Source: an uncultured Prevotella sp.
GTDB lineage: Bacteria > Bacteroidota > Bacteroidia > Bacteroidales > Bacteroidaceae
Length of the DNA stretch: 64,000 nucleotides
Reading direction: 5' to 3'
Assembly (NCBI GenBank): GCA_900553465.1
Contig: USDT01000005.1
Coordinates: 1-64,000, forward strand
Positions 52,152-61,456 of this stretch are shown here, one piece after another (positions within the stretch are counted from its first letter, which is position 1; each line of letters starts with the position of its first letter). A model generated the notes under the pieces. It saw only the letters and a list, made by a program, of their open reading frames with translations, was not told the origin of the DNA and searched no databases. The translations under genes were made by a program, and so were the position numbers.

Positions 52152-53495
52152 ATGACAACATTAACGTTGACGATAGTCCTTATTTTCGTGGCCGGCTATG
52201 TGTGCATAGCGGCCGAGAGTTTCACCAAGGTGAACAAGGCAGCCGTGGCGCTGCTCATGTGTGTTTTGTGCTGGACGGTCTATATGATAGATCCCGGCCA
52301 GTATGTTTCCGCCGCAGTGGGCGATGCCGCAACAGGCGTGCAGTCGCTGGCTGTGCAGGTGGGTGAGTCGTTGAAGATGCACCTCGGCGACACGGCCGAG
52401 ACTCTTTTCTTCCTCATGGGAGCCATGACCATTGTCGAGATTGTCGATACTTACGGCGGTTTCAACTTCGTGCGCGACATCATGAAGACCCGCAGCAAGC
52501 GCAAACTGCTGTGGCGCATAGCTTTCATGACGTTCTTTCTGTCGGCCATTCTTGACAACCTTACGACGTCCATAGTGATGATAATGGTGCTGCGCAAGCT
52601 CATACGCGACAACAAGGAGCGCATGATCTTCGCATCGATTGTGATAATTGCGGCCAACTCGGGAGGCGCTTTCTCGCCCATCGGCGACGTTACGACCATC
52701 ATGCTTTGGATCAAGGGTATGATAAGCACCGGCGGTGTGCTGGGCGAACTGTTCCTGCCGTCGCTTGTGTCGATGGTGGTGCCTGTGCTCATACTGCAGT
52801 TCGGACTGAAGGGTAAACTCGACTGCGCGCAGAATCTGCCTAAGGACAACGTGAGCACATTCACCCGCCGTCAGCGCCACACGGTGTTCTTCCTTGGTGT
52901 GGGCGGACTTATTTTTGTGCCGATTTTCCGCTATATGACCGATCTGCCGCCGTTCATGGGCATTCTGCTCGTGCTCGGTCTGCTCTGGACCGTCACCGAG
53001 TTCTTCTACCGTTCAACCTCTGAGGACGACACTATGGCCCGCCGCGTCAGCCAGTTGCTGTCGCGTATCGACATGTCCACCATCCTTTTCTTCCTCGGAA
53101 TACTCATGGCCGTTTCATGTCTGTCGGAGATAGGCGTGCTCACGGCGCTCGGAGCTACGCTCAACGACGTGTCGGGCGGCAACCACTATCTTGTCACCGG
53201 AGCCATCGGTGTCATCTCGAGCATTGTCGACAATGTGCCGCTCGTGGCAGGATGTATGGGTATGTATCCCATCGCTCCGACCGGCGACATGGCTGTCGAC
53301 GGACTGTTCTGGCTGCTGCTGGCCTACTGTGCCGGTGTGGGCGGCTCCATGCTCATCATCGGTTCGGCGGCCGGTGTGGTTGTTATGGGACTGGAGAAGA
53401 TAACCTTCGGCTGGTATCTGAAGCACGTTTCGTGGGTTGCCCTTGTGGGCTATCTGGCCGGAATGGTGGCCTACTGGCTTGTACAGATGATTTGA
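52152..53495 (+). CDS. nhaD: Na+/H+ antiporter, NhaD family
   Basis: The 447-residue membrane protein has about 12-13 helices in two inverted halves, each with the ion-transporter superfamily signature: SAILDNLTTSIVM (near 139) and SSIVDNVPLVAG (near 360), where the Asp-Asn pairs lie in broken helices. AANSGGAFSPIGDVTTIMLWIKG is the matching re-entrant stretch. NhaD exchanges cytosolic Na+ or Li+ for H+. The next gene begins 30 bp downstream on the same strand and may be transcribed with it, although the two have no obvious functional link. Confidence 0.94.
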   Translation: MTTLTLTIVLIFVAGYVCIAAESFTKVNKAAVALLMCVLCWTVYMIDPGQYVSAAVGDAATGVQSLAVQVGESLKMHLGDTAETLFFLMGAMTIVEIVDTYGGFNFVRDIMKTRSKRKLLWRIAFMTFFLSAILDNLTTSIVMIMVLRKLIRDNKERMIFASIVIIAANSGGAFSPIGDVTTIMLWIKGMISTGGVLGELFLPSLVSMVVPVLILQFGLKGKLDCAQNLPKDNVSTFTRRQRHTVFFLGVGGLIFVPIFRYMTDLPPFMGILLVLGLLWTVTEFFYRSTSEDDTMARRVSQLLSRIDMSTILFFLGILMAVSCLSEIGVLTALGATLNDVSGGNHYLVTGAIGVISSIVDNVPLVAGCMGMYPIAPTGDMAVDGLFWLLLAYCAGVGGSMLIIGSAAGVVVMGLEKITFGWYLKHVSWVALVGYLAGMVAYWLVQMI

Positions 53496-53524
53496 AAAGT
53501 TGAAATAAAAGTTTAGTATAGCTT

Positions 53525-56086
53525 ATGAGAAAATGTTTGCTGATGTTTGTCCTGATCGTGGCGTGCCGGCTTGCGGCTTTCGCACAGACGCCTTCGGTCT
53601 TCGACACCTATTTCGCCCAGGCGCAGTCGTATGCCCAGGCGTTTCCGAGAGAGAAAGTATATCTGCACTTCGACAACACGAGTTACTATCAGGGAGACAC
53701 CATTTGGTTTAAGGCCTACGTGCTCACTGCTGCCGACAACATGCCGAGTAAGATAAGCAAACCGCTGTATGTGGAGTTTGTCGATCAGCTCGGCAATGTG
53801 ATGGACCGCCAGATTGTGAAACTCGAAAACGGCGAGGGGCACGGACAGATATCGCTGGCAAACACTTTTTTCACAGGATATTACGAAGTGAGGGCATACA
53901 CAAAGTGGATGCTCGCCTTCGGTGACGACCCGCAGTATTTCTCGCGCACGCTTCCCATCTACCGCAAGCGCATAAACAACGACGAGCAGAGCCGTAGCAT
54001 CGCTACCTATAATATGGACAAGAGCATGAAGCAAAGGCCGAAGGAAAATCTGAAGGAACTCAACGTGAGATTCTTCCCCGAGGGCGGACAGCTGGTGCAG
54101 GGCATGCCTGCAGTGGTTGGATTTGAGACGCTGAGCGAGGACAGCGGATGGGTGAATGTGAGCGGATATCTGTTGTCGGAGAGCGGCGAGAAGATTCTGC
54201 CCATTGCCACAATACACGACGGAATGGGCAGCTTCACCTACACTCCGGGCGAGAAACCTGCTTCGGTGGAGCTGATATACAACGGCAAGACACGTAAGTT
54301 CAAGCTGCCGGATGCACAGCCTGCGGGCTACGGCATCATGGTGAACGTGCGTGAGGAGTCGCTCGACGTCACGGTGTCGCGTTCTGCCGGAATGGCCGGC
54401 GGTGATGTGGCGCTGTTCCTTTTCTCCGGTCTTACGCCGTGCACCTATGTGCCTGTCGATTTCGGCGAGGCCTCCAGCAAGCGTATAAGGATTCTCACTT
54501 CCGACCTTCCAGGCGGAGTGGTGCGTCTGTCGCTTGTCAACTCGTCGGGCGCTTCGTTGCTCGATCGTTTCTGTTATGTCTATCCCAAGGATACACTCAG
54601 CCTGAGCGCATCGGCCGACAACGACCTTTATGCACCGTTCAAGAAGGCCGTGTGCCGCCTGAAACTCACCGACGCGTCCAACGCTCCTGTGAGCAACGCG
54701 CGCATATCTGTTGCTGTGAGGGACGGATTAGACATGGACTACATACAGTATGACAACAACATCTTCACAGATCTTCTGCTCACTTCCGAACTGAAAGGCT
54801 ATATACGGCAGCCGGGATTCTATTTTGTCGACAGGTCGGTGGCACGCCGCAAGATGCTCGACAACCTTCTGCTCATACGTGGCTGGCGCCGTTATGATGT
54901 GCAGGAGAGTTTCGGCCTGAAGCAGGTGGAACCGAAATATCTGCCGGAACCCAATCTCAACCTTTACGGACACATCGACTCTTGGTACGGAAAGGCGCAG
55001 GCCAACATCGGCATAACCGTCATGGCGCATAATGACTCGGTGGCCATCATGGGCTCAACACGTGCCGACTCGCTCGGCAACTTCACCATTCCGCTTGATG
55101 ATTTCTACGGAAAGATGGAGGCACTCATACAGACCAAGCGCGACGGAAAGAAATACAACCGCAACGCTCTCGTGAGTCTGTTCCGCAACTTTGAGCCCCC
55201 GCTCCGTCAGCTCGACTATTCTGAGCTCAATCCGATGTGGAGTACTCCTGTCGATACGACCCGACTGGATGCTGACATCAGCGTTTTCGAGGACTCGCTC
55301 GTGGGAGATGAGAAGATACTGAAGCTCGGTGAGGTTGTTGTAAAGGGAAAATACAAGAACAAACGGCTCTTGCAGGACACTGAGACTTTTGAGCGCGACA
55401 TCCTGGGATTCTACAATATAAGACAGTATGTGGACAGACTGCGCGACAACGGAAAACTTGTTGTTGATGACATTGGTTATCTGATGCATACTCTCAACGA
55501 TAGAATAAACCGCGAGGGAACGCTCTATGGAGTGAACGAGATGAAGTATAGTGCCAATGGAAAGGACATTGATCAGGTGCATCTTGTGGGTTGCATCGAC
55601 ATGATAGAGACAGCCATGCTCTATATGGACCATACGGGCATGATGTCATATAAGTTCAATGACAAGGACTTCAGGGTGGATGTGGATGAGCTTCGCGACA
55701 TTTACACAGGTCAGTTCAAGATGGACACCGTCAGTCAGACCGGTTTACGGCAGATCTTTGTAAGGTGTGCTTTCCAGATGCAGGAGCGTTGGAACGCCGG
55801 CAAGAGCTACAAACCGACTCATGGTATAAGAAAGACCGAGATACAGGGATACAGTATTCCGGCCGAGTTCTATTCCCCGCAATACAGTGAAACGATGCTT
55901 AATGAAGGAATAGACGACCGTCGCCGCACTCTGTACTGGAACCCGGAGGTTGTCACAGACGAGAACGGCGAGGCGGTGATAGAGTGTTTCAACAGCAGGA
56001 ACACCACTTATATGAATGTCAGTGCGGAAACCGTTGCCGGCGGAAAGCCGGCTTCGGTCAACTTCAATACTTATTCGGGGCAGTAG
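53525..56086 (+). CDS. Large secreted MG2/alpha-2-macroglobulin-like protein
   Basis: The 853-residue protein has a signal peptide (about 1-20). An N-terminal MG2-like beta domain (about 40-150) reads EKVYLHFDNTSYYQGDTIWFKAYVL, a hallmark of a widespread Bacteroidota family; several further Ig-like beta domains follow, and LRDIYTGQF... near 720 and a final WNPEVVTDENGEAVIECFNSRNTTYMNVSAETV strand pattern close it. LGEVVVKGKYKNKRL near 595 resembles the linker to a TonB plug in related proteins. It is probably envelope-associated; the function is not established. The GNAT gene converges on it and overlaps its end by 16 bp. Confidence 0.78.
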   Translation: MRKCLLMFVLIVACRLAAFAQTPSVFDTYFAQAQSYAQAFPREKVYLHFDNTSYYQGDTIWFKAYVLTAADNMPSKISKPLYVEFVDQLGNVMDRQIVKLENGEGHGQISLANTFFTGYYEVRAYTKWMLAFGDDPQYFSRTLPIYRKRINNDEQSRSIATYNMDKSMKQRPKENLKELNVRFFPEGGQLVQGMPAVVGFETLSEDSGWVNVSGYLLSESGEKILPIATIHDGMGSFTYTPGEKPASVELIYNGKTRKFKLPDAQPAGYGIMVNVREESLDVTVSRSAGMAGGDVALFLFSGLTPCTYVPVDFGEASSKRIRILTSDLPGGVVRLSLVNSSGASLLDRFCYVYPKDTLSLSASADNDLYAPFKKAVCRLKLTDASNAPVSNARISVAVRDGLDMDYIQYDNNIFTDLLLTSELKGYIRQPGFYFVDRSVARRKMLDNLLLIRGWRRYDVQESFGLKQVEPKYLPEPNLNLYGHIDSWYGKAQANIGITVMAHNDSVAIMGSTRADSLGNFTIPLDDFYGKMEALIQTKRDGKKYNRNALVSLFRNFEPPLRQLDYSELNPMWSTPVDTTRLDADISVFEDSLVGDEKILKLGEVVVKGKYKNKRLLQDTETFERDILGFYNIRQYVDRLRDNGKLVVDDIGYLMHTLNDRINREGTLYGVNEMKYSANGKDIDQVHLVGCIDMIETAMLYMDHTGMMSYKFNDKDFRVDVDELRDIYTGQFKMDTVSQTGLRQIFVRCAFQMQERWNAGKSYKPTHGIRKTEIQGYSIPAEFYSPQYSETMLNEGIDDRRRTLYWNPEVVTDENGEAVIECFNSRNTTYMNVSAETVAGGKPASVNFNTYSGQ

Positions 56087-56643
56087 CAGCGCATGTGTTT
56101 CATCTCATGCCCGCCCCACATTTTATCGTTTACATATCTGAATCCCAGTGCCGTGTACAATCGTTCGGCATTGGGATTCAGCTTGTCTACGAGCAGGCCG
56201 GCAGGCAGCCCGTTTTCGTGGGCACGCTTTATGGCTGCGCGTAGCAGTGATGATGCAATGCCCATACGCCTGAATTCAGGATATACGGCAATGCTGTCTA
56301 TGTAGTATTCGCCGGCTTCCGTCTCGTCGGGAATGTTGTCGAGGTCGCGTGCCAGTTGCTCTTTTGCTGCGTGCAGGAATGCCTTGCGTAGAGTGTGGAG
56401 GTCCTCGCCGCGGTATGCCACTACGGCTCCTGCCACGCGATTGTCATCGTTCAGTGCGACGAGCGTATTGAGATAACTGTACTGTGAGCATTCTGATGCT
56501 GCAAGATCTGTCATTACCTGTTCGAAGTCGGCCAGCGTTTTGCCCGGTCCGACAAGGTTCATGCAGCATTCATCCGACATTGCCTGCATGATGAGCAGTG
56601 CTATGTCGTGTGCATGTTCCTTCTTAGCCTGTTCTATTTTCAT
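56071..56643 (-). CDS. GNAT family N-acetyltransferase
   Basis: The protein has 190 residues from ATG 56643 (MKIEQAKKEHAHDIALLIMQAM); a longer frame to 56748 adds a segment with no family similarity. The acetyl-CoA binding block is clear: YIDSIAVYPEFRRMGIASSLLRAAIKRAHENG (RRMGIA is the pyrophosphate loop), followed by VDKLNPNAERLYTALGFRYVND, the usual C-terminal strand-helix pair. Residues 25-110 are variable. The acceptor substrate cannot be deduced. It overlaps the 3' end of the convergent MG2-like gene by 16 bp. Confidence 0.9.
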   Translation of the reverse strand: MKIEQAKKEHAHDIALLIMQAMSDECCMNLVGPGKTLADFEQVMTDLAASECSQYSYLNTLVALNDDNRVAGAVVAYRGEDLHTLRKAFLHAAKEQLARDLDNIPDETEAGEYYIDSIAVYPEFRRMGIASSLLRAAIKRAHENGLPAGLLVDKLNPNAERLYTALGFRYVNDKMWGGHEMKHMRCYCPE

Positions 56644-56896
56644 AATTTCCTTGTTTGTTATATGGGCATTGCCGTGTTGTATTTGTTTTCGTTCTGTTTT
56701 TAAGAAATGTAATGGCATGCTTATGGCAAAGATAATACAAATTTGCAAGAAGACAAAATCCGTGTGGACGTACGGTGCAGATTACATCATGACAAGGTTT
56801 GTCCACACTGTCTGCGGAGTGTCTGGTACTACATGGGAAAGCTGGTTCCGCCATGCCGGCGGCATAGTGTATCATGATGAAAACAATGTCGTGAAA

Positions 56897-56930
56897 TTGT
56901 TGCGGCGAATTAATAAAATTACTATTTTTG
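56897..56930 (+). promoter_or_regulatory. Promoter of the DUF389 gene
   Basis: TTG at 56900-56902 (or 56897-56899) and -7 TATTTTTG (56923-56930) with a 20-bp spacer; leader about 170 nt. The gap 56644-57104 contains no other supported feature. Confidence 0.5.
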
Positions 56931-57104
56931 TAGAGTATAGGGCTTGGCTCGGCAATATTCAATCACTAAAAACTCCGTTTTCTCTGTTTGTTGTCGTTCT
57001 TGGCCTTCGTCATATTTGAACTTGTTGTACGTTAAATCATAAATATCGGTTTCTGTCCTTGATATTCCTGATATTAAAGAGGAAACACATAAAAAACAAA
57101 CAAT

Positions 57105-58505
57105 ATGGAAGAAAAAGATCAGAAGATTGTCGGTGACGGCTTCAAAGGCACAGTCCTGCGCCTGACCGGTTCGTTGAAGAAGTATTTCAACGTATCCACC
57201 GACAGAGAGAAAGAGGAAGACACTATTGCCGCTATCCGCAACGGTGTGTCGTTTCATGGTTCAAATCTTTGGATACTTGTGTTCGCGATATTCATCGCCT
57301 CGCTTGGTCTGAATGTCAATTCTACTGCTGTCATCATCGGCGCGATGCTTATATCGCCGCTCATGGGGCCTATCATCGGCATGGGATTGGCTGTGGGCAT
57401 CAACGACTTCGAACTGTTGAAACGGTCGGTTAAGAACTATCTTATCGCCACACTCATAAGTGTTGTCACGGCGACAATATACTTTTTGCTGACACCTCTC
57501 AACGAAGCGCAGTCGGAACTTCTTGCCCGTACGTCGCCGACGCTTTACGATGTGTTCATCGCTCTGTGCGGAGGTGCGGCCGGAATTGTGGCCCTCAGCT
57601 GTAAGGGCAAGGGCAACGTATTCCCCGGAGTAGCCATTGCCACGGCACTCATGCCGCCGCTTTGTACTGCCGGATTCGGCATAGCGACAGGCAATATCTA
57701 CTATTTCTTCGGTGCGTTTTATCTGTTTTTCATCAACACGGTGTTCATCAGCCTTGCCACTTATCTGGGTGTGAGGATGATGAAGTTCAAGGAAAAGCAG
57801 TTCCTTGACCAGGGACATTATGCCCGGGTGAAACGTTATATCATAATAGCAGTTGTTGTCACGATGGTGCCGGCGGCATTCATGACCTATGGCATTGTGC
57901 GTTCGAGTATATTCAAAACCAATGTCAGCCGTTTCGTGAAGGACCGCTTGGAAAGCAACGGTACACGCATCATATCATACGATGTCAATAAAGACAGTCT
58001 CACCCTGCGTGTTGTGGCTGTGGGACGTGAGATTTCGGACAGCATGATAAAGCGTGCGGAGAACAGCATGTCCGACTACAAGATGGCTCATTACACGCTT
58101 CAGGTGATACAGGGTTCGCAGTCTGATTCCGTGATGTTGCTCAACAACCGCCTTTCCAGCGTGCGTACAACGAGCAACAATTATGCTGCCATGTTGCGCG
58201 AAGAGGCTCTCAAGGCTTCCGCTTTGCAGAACCGACTGAACGAATATACGCGTTATGACGACCTCGCTCCGGCTGTTGCTGCTGAGATGAAGACGCTGTT
58301 CCCCGGTGTGCGCGACGTAAGTCTGTCGCTTTCGGCCACAGTTCTGGCTGACTCCACATCCGCTGTGCGTCGTCCGGTTGCTATAGTCGGTCTTGGTGCA
58401 GGTGCGAGGTTGAGCACTGCCGAGCACGAGAAGATGAAGAAATGGCTTGCCACACGTGTCGGTGCGGACAATATACAGCTCGTCACCCACACATCGGGAA
58501 GATGA
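57105..58505 (+). CDS. DUF389 family membrane protein
   Basis: The 466-residue protein has six predicted helices in residues 45-265. It contains the DUF389 signature blocks IFIASLGLNVNSTAVIIGAMLISPLMGPIIGMGLAV and GVAIATALMPPLCTAGFGIATG, matching the TIGR00341-type proteins. The C-terminal ~190 residues are a soluble alpha/beta region with a coiled-coil stretch (LREEALKASALQNRLNEY) and an end resembling an OmpA/BON-like fold (RRPVAIVGLGAGARLSTAEHEKMKKWLATRVGADNIQLVTHT). The family's function is not known. A strong terminator follows and the histidine kinase gene converges from the other side. Confidence 0.88.
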   Translation: MEEKDQKIVGDGFKGTVLRLTGSLKKYFNVSTDREKEEDTIAAIRNGVSFHGSNLWILVFAIFIASLGLNVNSTAVIIGAMLISPLMGPIIGMGLAVGINDFELLKRSVKNYLIATLISVVTATIYFLLTPLNEAQSELLARTSPTLYDVFIALCGGAAGIVALSCKGKGNVFPGVAIATALMPPLCTAGFGIATGNIYYFFGAFYLFFINTVFISLATYLGVRMMKFKEKQFLDQGHYARVKRYIIIAVVVTMVPAAFMTYGIVRSSIFKTNVSRFVKDRLESNGTRIISYDVNKDSLTLRVVAVGREISDSMIKRAENSMSDYKMAHYTLQVIQGSQSDSVMLLNNRLSSVRTTSNNYAAMLREEALKASALQNRLNEYTRYDDLAPAVAAEMKTLFPGVRDVSLSLSATVLADSTSAVRRPVAIVGLGAGARLSTAEHEKMKKWLATRVGADNIQLVTHTSGR

Positions 58506-58526
58506 TGTAATACTTATGAACAGGAA

Positions 58527-58573
58527 ATGCGGGGCAGGACATCTTTAAATGATGTTCTGCCCCGCATCTTTTT
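58527..58573 (+). terminator. Intrinsic terminator after the DUF389 gene
   Basis: ATGCGGGGCAGGACATC / GATGTTCTGCCCCGCAT pair over 17 bp with one mismatch and a 7-nt loop, followed by CTTTTTAT. Confidence 0.93.
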
Positions 58574-58647
58574 ATAATCAGTCCGCAATGTCGCGGAACG
58601 GTGCTTTTGGCTTGCCTAAGTGGTTTCTGGTGTTTTATGGAAGAGAT

Positions 58648-60105
58648 CTATCTGTGTTTTCTTAGTGAAAATTCGAAGCAAAGCCCTCCGCTCAGCAGGT
58701 TGTGTGCTCTGACTGTTCCGCCATGCATCAGTATGGCGTTCTTTACAATGGCGAGTCCCAGTCCTGTGCCACCCATTTTGCGACTGCGTCCTTTGTCCAC
58801 GCGGTAGAAGCGTTCGAAGAGCCGTGGCAGATGCTCGACCGGCACTCCCACACCATTGTCGCTGAACGAGAAAGCCCAACAATCATCCTTTTCTTCGGCG
58901 TTCACTGTTATCGTAGTGTGTTCTCCGGCGTAGGCTATTGCGTTGTCGGTAAGGTTTCTGAAGATGCTGTAAACCAGACTGTAGTTGCCTTCTATTATGA
59001 TGTCCGGTTTCACGTTGTTCACGAATGTCATGCCTTTTTCCGAAAGCTGCATTGAAGTATCCCTTTCTATGTCGGCTATGATGTTCGACACGTTCACTTC
59101 GGAGAAGTCTATCAGCTCCTGTGCATCGTCCATTCTGTTGAGTGTCGAGATGTCGTGCAGCAGCGATGTGAGCCTTCTGCTCTGCGCGTAGCTACGTTCC
59201 ATGAACTGCTGTTTCACCTTGACGTCCATGTCAGGATTGCTGAGTATTGTCTCCAGATAGCCCTGTATGCTTGCCACGGGTGTCTTCAGTTCGTGTGCTA
59301 TGTTCTGTGTGAGCTGGCGTTTCAGAATGTTCTGTTCCTCGCGTGTGCTCTGCAGACGTTTGTATATCTTTATTATACGTTCGGCAATCTCGCCCAATTC
59401 ATCGTCCGGGAAGTCTGCCAGATCCTCCGTGTCGAGCGATTCGTTGTTGTCGGCACGGCTTGCGAATATCTTCAGTTTGGTGATGTTGGCACCCAGTCTG
59501 CTTATGAAATGATAGAGAATGAGTGTGAGCAGAACCATGGCCGTAATTGCAAACCAGATGTAATGCTGGTCGGCCTGCAGCGATTTAGACAGATTGTCGT
59601 CATAGGGCAGGGCGCTGCGTATGATGATTCCCTTGTCCTTAAAGTATGTGGCAGAGTAGAAGAAGTTGCCCTCCACGGTCTTGCTGCTTCTGTCTATTGT
59701 GGAACCGTGTCCTCTTCTCAATGCGTCTATCACCTCAGGGCGATCGGAATGGTTGATTACGTTGGTGTAACTGCTCAGGTTACTGTCGTAAACCACCTTA
59801 CCGTTTTTCTCTATCAGAGTTACTCTGAGGCCTGTGAACCCATGACTCCGGACATAAATGTTGAGGGTGTGTTCGTTGATACTGTCGGTGTAGCTCATCC
59901 ATTCGTTCATTCGCTCGTTGTAGTCCTGCAGCCTCATGTCGAGCGTTTCTATCTTATACTGATTCTCTCGCACCTGCTGGAATACGATGAACGCAATGGC
60001 GAAAAGCAGGAATACGGACAGCACGCTGAAGTAAATCCTGTTGCCAACGCTAATGTTCCTGATACACCGTGATATCATTATGTTCTGGTTTAATGGTCTA
60101 AGCAT
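58648..60105 (-). CDS. Sensor histidine kinase, PhoR-like
   Basis: The protein has 485 residues from ATG 60105 (8-bp overlap with the regulator gene; ATG 60078 is possible, ATG 60138 less so). It has a membrane helix near 22-42, a periplasmic sensor domain (about 43-170, with LRVTLIEKNGKVVYDSNLSSY as in PAS/CHASE-like sensors), a second helix near 182-203, HAMP-like linker, the HisKA box NIAHELKTPVASIQGYLE with the phospho-accepting His near 269, and a HATPase domain (NLTDNAIAYAG, FSDNGVGVP, GGTGLGLAIVK). It should phosphorylate the regulator encoded just upstream. The stimulus is unknown. Confidence 0.93.
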   Translation of the reverse strand: MLRPLNQNIMISRCIRNISVGNRIYFSVLSVFLLFAIAFIVFQQVRENQYKIETLDMRLQDYNERMNEWMSYTDSINEHTLNIYVRSHGFTGLRVTLIEKNGKVVYDSNLSSYTNVINHSDRPEVIDALRRGHGSTIDRSSKTVEGNFFYSATYFKDKGIIIRSALPYDDNLSKSLQADQHYIWFAITAMVLLTLILYHFISRLGANITKLKIFASRADNNESLDTEDLADFPDDELGEIAERIIKIYKRLQSTREEQNILKRQLTQNIAHELKTPVASIQGYLETILSNPDMDVKVKQQFMERSYAQSRRLTSLLHDISTLNRMDDAQELIDFSEVNVSNIIADIERDTSMQLSEKGMTFVNNVKPDIIIEGNYSLVYSIFRNLTDNAIAYAGEHTTITVNAEEKDDCWAFSFSDNGVGVPVEHLPRLFERFYRVDKGRSRKMGGTGLGLAIVKNAILMHGGTVRAHNLLSGGLCFEFSLRKHR

Positions 60106-60787
60106 CGAAATAATAGCCGAATCCGAGGCGGGTGACAATACATTTTGAGAATCTGCCTATCTTTTTGCGCAGTCGTGTTATGTTTACATCGACGGTACGG
60201 TCGAGCACGAGCACGTCCTTAGGCCATATGCGATCGATAAGTTCCTGGCGTGAGAACACGCGTCCGCGCTCCTCAAGCAGCAGATGCAGCAGTTCGAATT
60301 CGGTCTTTGTGAACGGTATCTCCTCGCCGTCGATGCTTACAGTTTTCTTGCCAAGATTCATCTCGATGCCCTGATAGTGTATCACCTGTGGCGCCTGCTG
60401 TTCGGAAGGTGAGGCGGTGCGTCTGAGCACGGCGCGTACCCGTACGAGCACTTCACGGATGGAGAACGGTTTTGATATGTAGTCGTCAGCACCGAGATTG
60501 AATCCCGTGACGGTGTCGTTCTCCGTGTCACGGGCAGTGAGGAAGATTATTGGTATGTGCGCTGTGGCCGGGTCGGTCTTCAGTCTTTTTGCCATTGCGA
60601 AGCCCGACATGCCGCCCATCATCACGTCGAGCAGCAGCAGGTCGAAACTGCACACGTTGAGCGTCAGAGCTTCTTCGGCCGAGCATGCGGTAGATACCTC
60701 ATATCCTTCAGTCTCAAGATTGAATTTCAGAATTTCGAGCAGGTCCTGCTCGTCGTCCACAACAAGAATTCTGTTTTTATGTTCCAT
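60098..60787 (-). CDS. Response regulator, OmpR/PhoB family
   Basis: The 229-residue protein has a receiver domain (D11, D12 acidic pocket, D54 phosphorylation site in LLLLDVMMGGMSG, Lys106 in ISKPFS) and an OmpR-type winged helix (about 130-229, LVLDRTVDVNITRLRKKIG). It forms a two-component pair with the overlapping kinase gene. A minus-strand -7 box TAATTTTG (60807-60814) lies 20 bp before the start. The resemblance to PhoB is general and does not by itself show phosphate control. Confidence 0.95.
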   Translation of the reverse strand: MEHKNRILVVDDEQDLLEILKFNLETEGYEVSTACSAEEALTLNVCSFDLLLLDVMMGGMSGFAMAKRLKTDPATAHIPIIFLTARDTENDTVTGFNLGADDYISKPFSIREVLVRVRAVLRRTASPSEQQAPQVIHYQGIEMNLGKKTVSIDGEEIPFTKTEFELLHLLLEERGRVFSRQELIDRIWPKDVLVLDRTVDVNITRLRKKIGRFSKCIVTRLGFGYYFDA

Positions 60788-60806
60788 TTTGGCTTTTTGT
60801 TTTCTG

Positions 60807-60814
60807 CAAAATTA
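60807..60814 (-). promoter_or_regulatory. -7 box of the two-component operon
   Basis: On the minus strand TAATTTTG fits TAnnTTTG, 20 bp before the response regulator start. Confidence 0.6.
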
Positions 60815-60917
60815 TGCATAAGACTGTTCACATCTGTTGCAATGGCGTTACAATTATGTTACATGTACGGCGCGCTGCCATAGAGGCTGCGGATGCAGAG
60901 TGCGTTCCTCAGGCAGT

Positions 60918-61319
60918 CTATTTGGCTGAATTGTAGTATTCCAGTCCCTTTTTCATATTACCGATGAGCGCATCCGATGAATATGTGGCTCCACTCACGG
61001 CGTCCACCTTCATCTTTGCTGCGGTTTTCGGGTCTTTGCCTATGTATGCCGACAGCAGTTTTTTAGCTCTTGCGAAAAAGCCCGGCGCCTCGTTGTTTGC
61101 CAGCGTTTCTATTTTTGTTATCTTGTTGTTGCTGATGTATATTTTCAGCGGTGTTGTTCCGCCGTATCCTTTTACGCTTTGGGCTATGGATGCGGTGTTC
61201 ACCATGGTGGTGCTGCCCTTCTTGCTTATGGCCCCTTTGTTCTGTATGGCCGATGCAAAGGTCAGGGCCATTGCCGTGCAGAGCAGTATTGCAGCTATTG
61301 TGTTTGTTGTCTTCTTCAT
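60918..61319 (-). CDS. Periplasmic FMN-binding domain protein
   Basis: The 133-residue protein has a Sec signal (about 1-25) followed by a single FMN-binding domain like that of NqrC/RnfG. The motif VSGATYSSDALI (SGAT at about 108-111) is the site where ApbE links FMN covalently to Thr. Apart from that, YISNNKITKIETLANNEAPGFFARAKK is typical of the fold. It stands alone, with no NQR/RNF subunits or reductase partner nearby. It is likely an envelope electron carrier. It lies between the two-component operon and ddh on the same strand but is separated from both by over 130 bp. Confidence 0.88.
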   Translation of the reverse strand: MKKTTNTIAAILLCTAMALTFASAIQNKGAISKKGSTTMVNTASIAQSVKGYGGTTPLKIYISNNKITKIETLANNEAPGFFARAKKLLSAYIGKDPKTAAKMKVDAVSGATYSSDALIGNMKKGLEYYNSAK

Positions 61320-61384
61320 CTTCTGCTGATGGTATTGTGTTTGCGTATGTTGCCTGTGGATTGTTTGTTAGTATGGTTCCCTAA

Positions 61385-61432
61385 TAAAAAATGAACCGGC
61401 AGACGGCAGCAACATGACTGTCCGCCTGCCGG
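61385..61432 (-). terminator. Intrinsic terminator of ddh
   Basis: CCGGCAGACGG / CCGCCTGCCGG arms around a 15-nt loop; the minus-strand transcript continues into TTCATTTTTTA. Confidence 0.85.
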
Positions 61433-61456
61433 CTTTCACATCTCAGTTGTGTGGCA

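Noticed and set aside
56540..57019. Plus-strand frame of 159 codons opposite the GNAT start
   Set aside because: It overlaps the GNAT 5' end and the DUF389 promoter and looks like low-complexity shadow.
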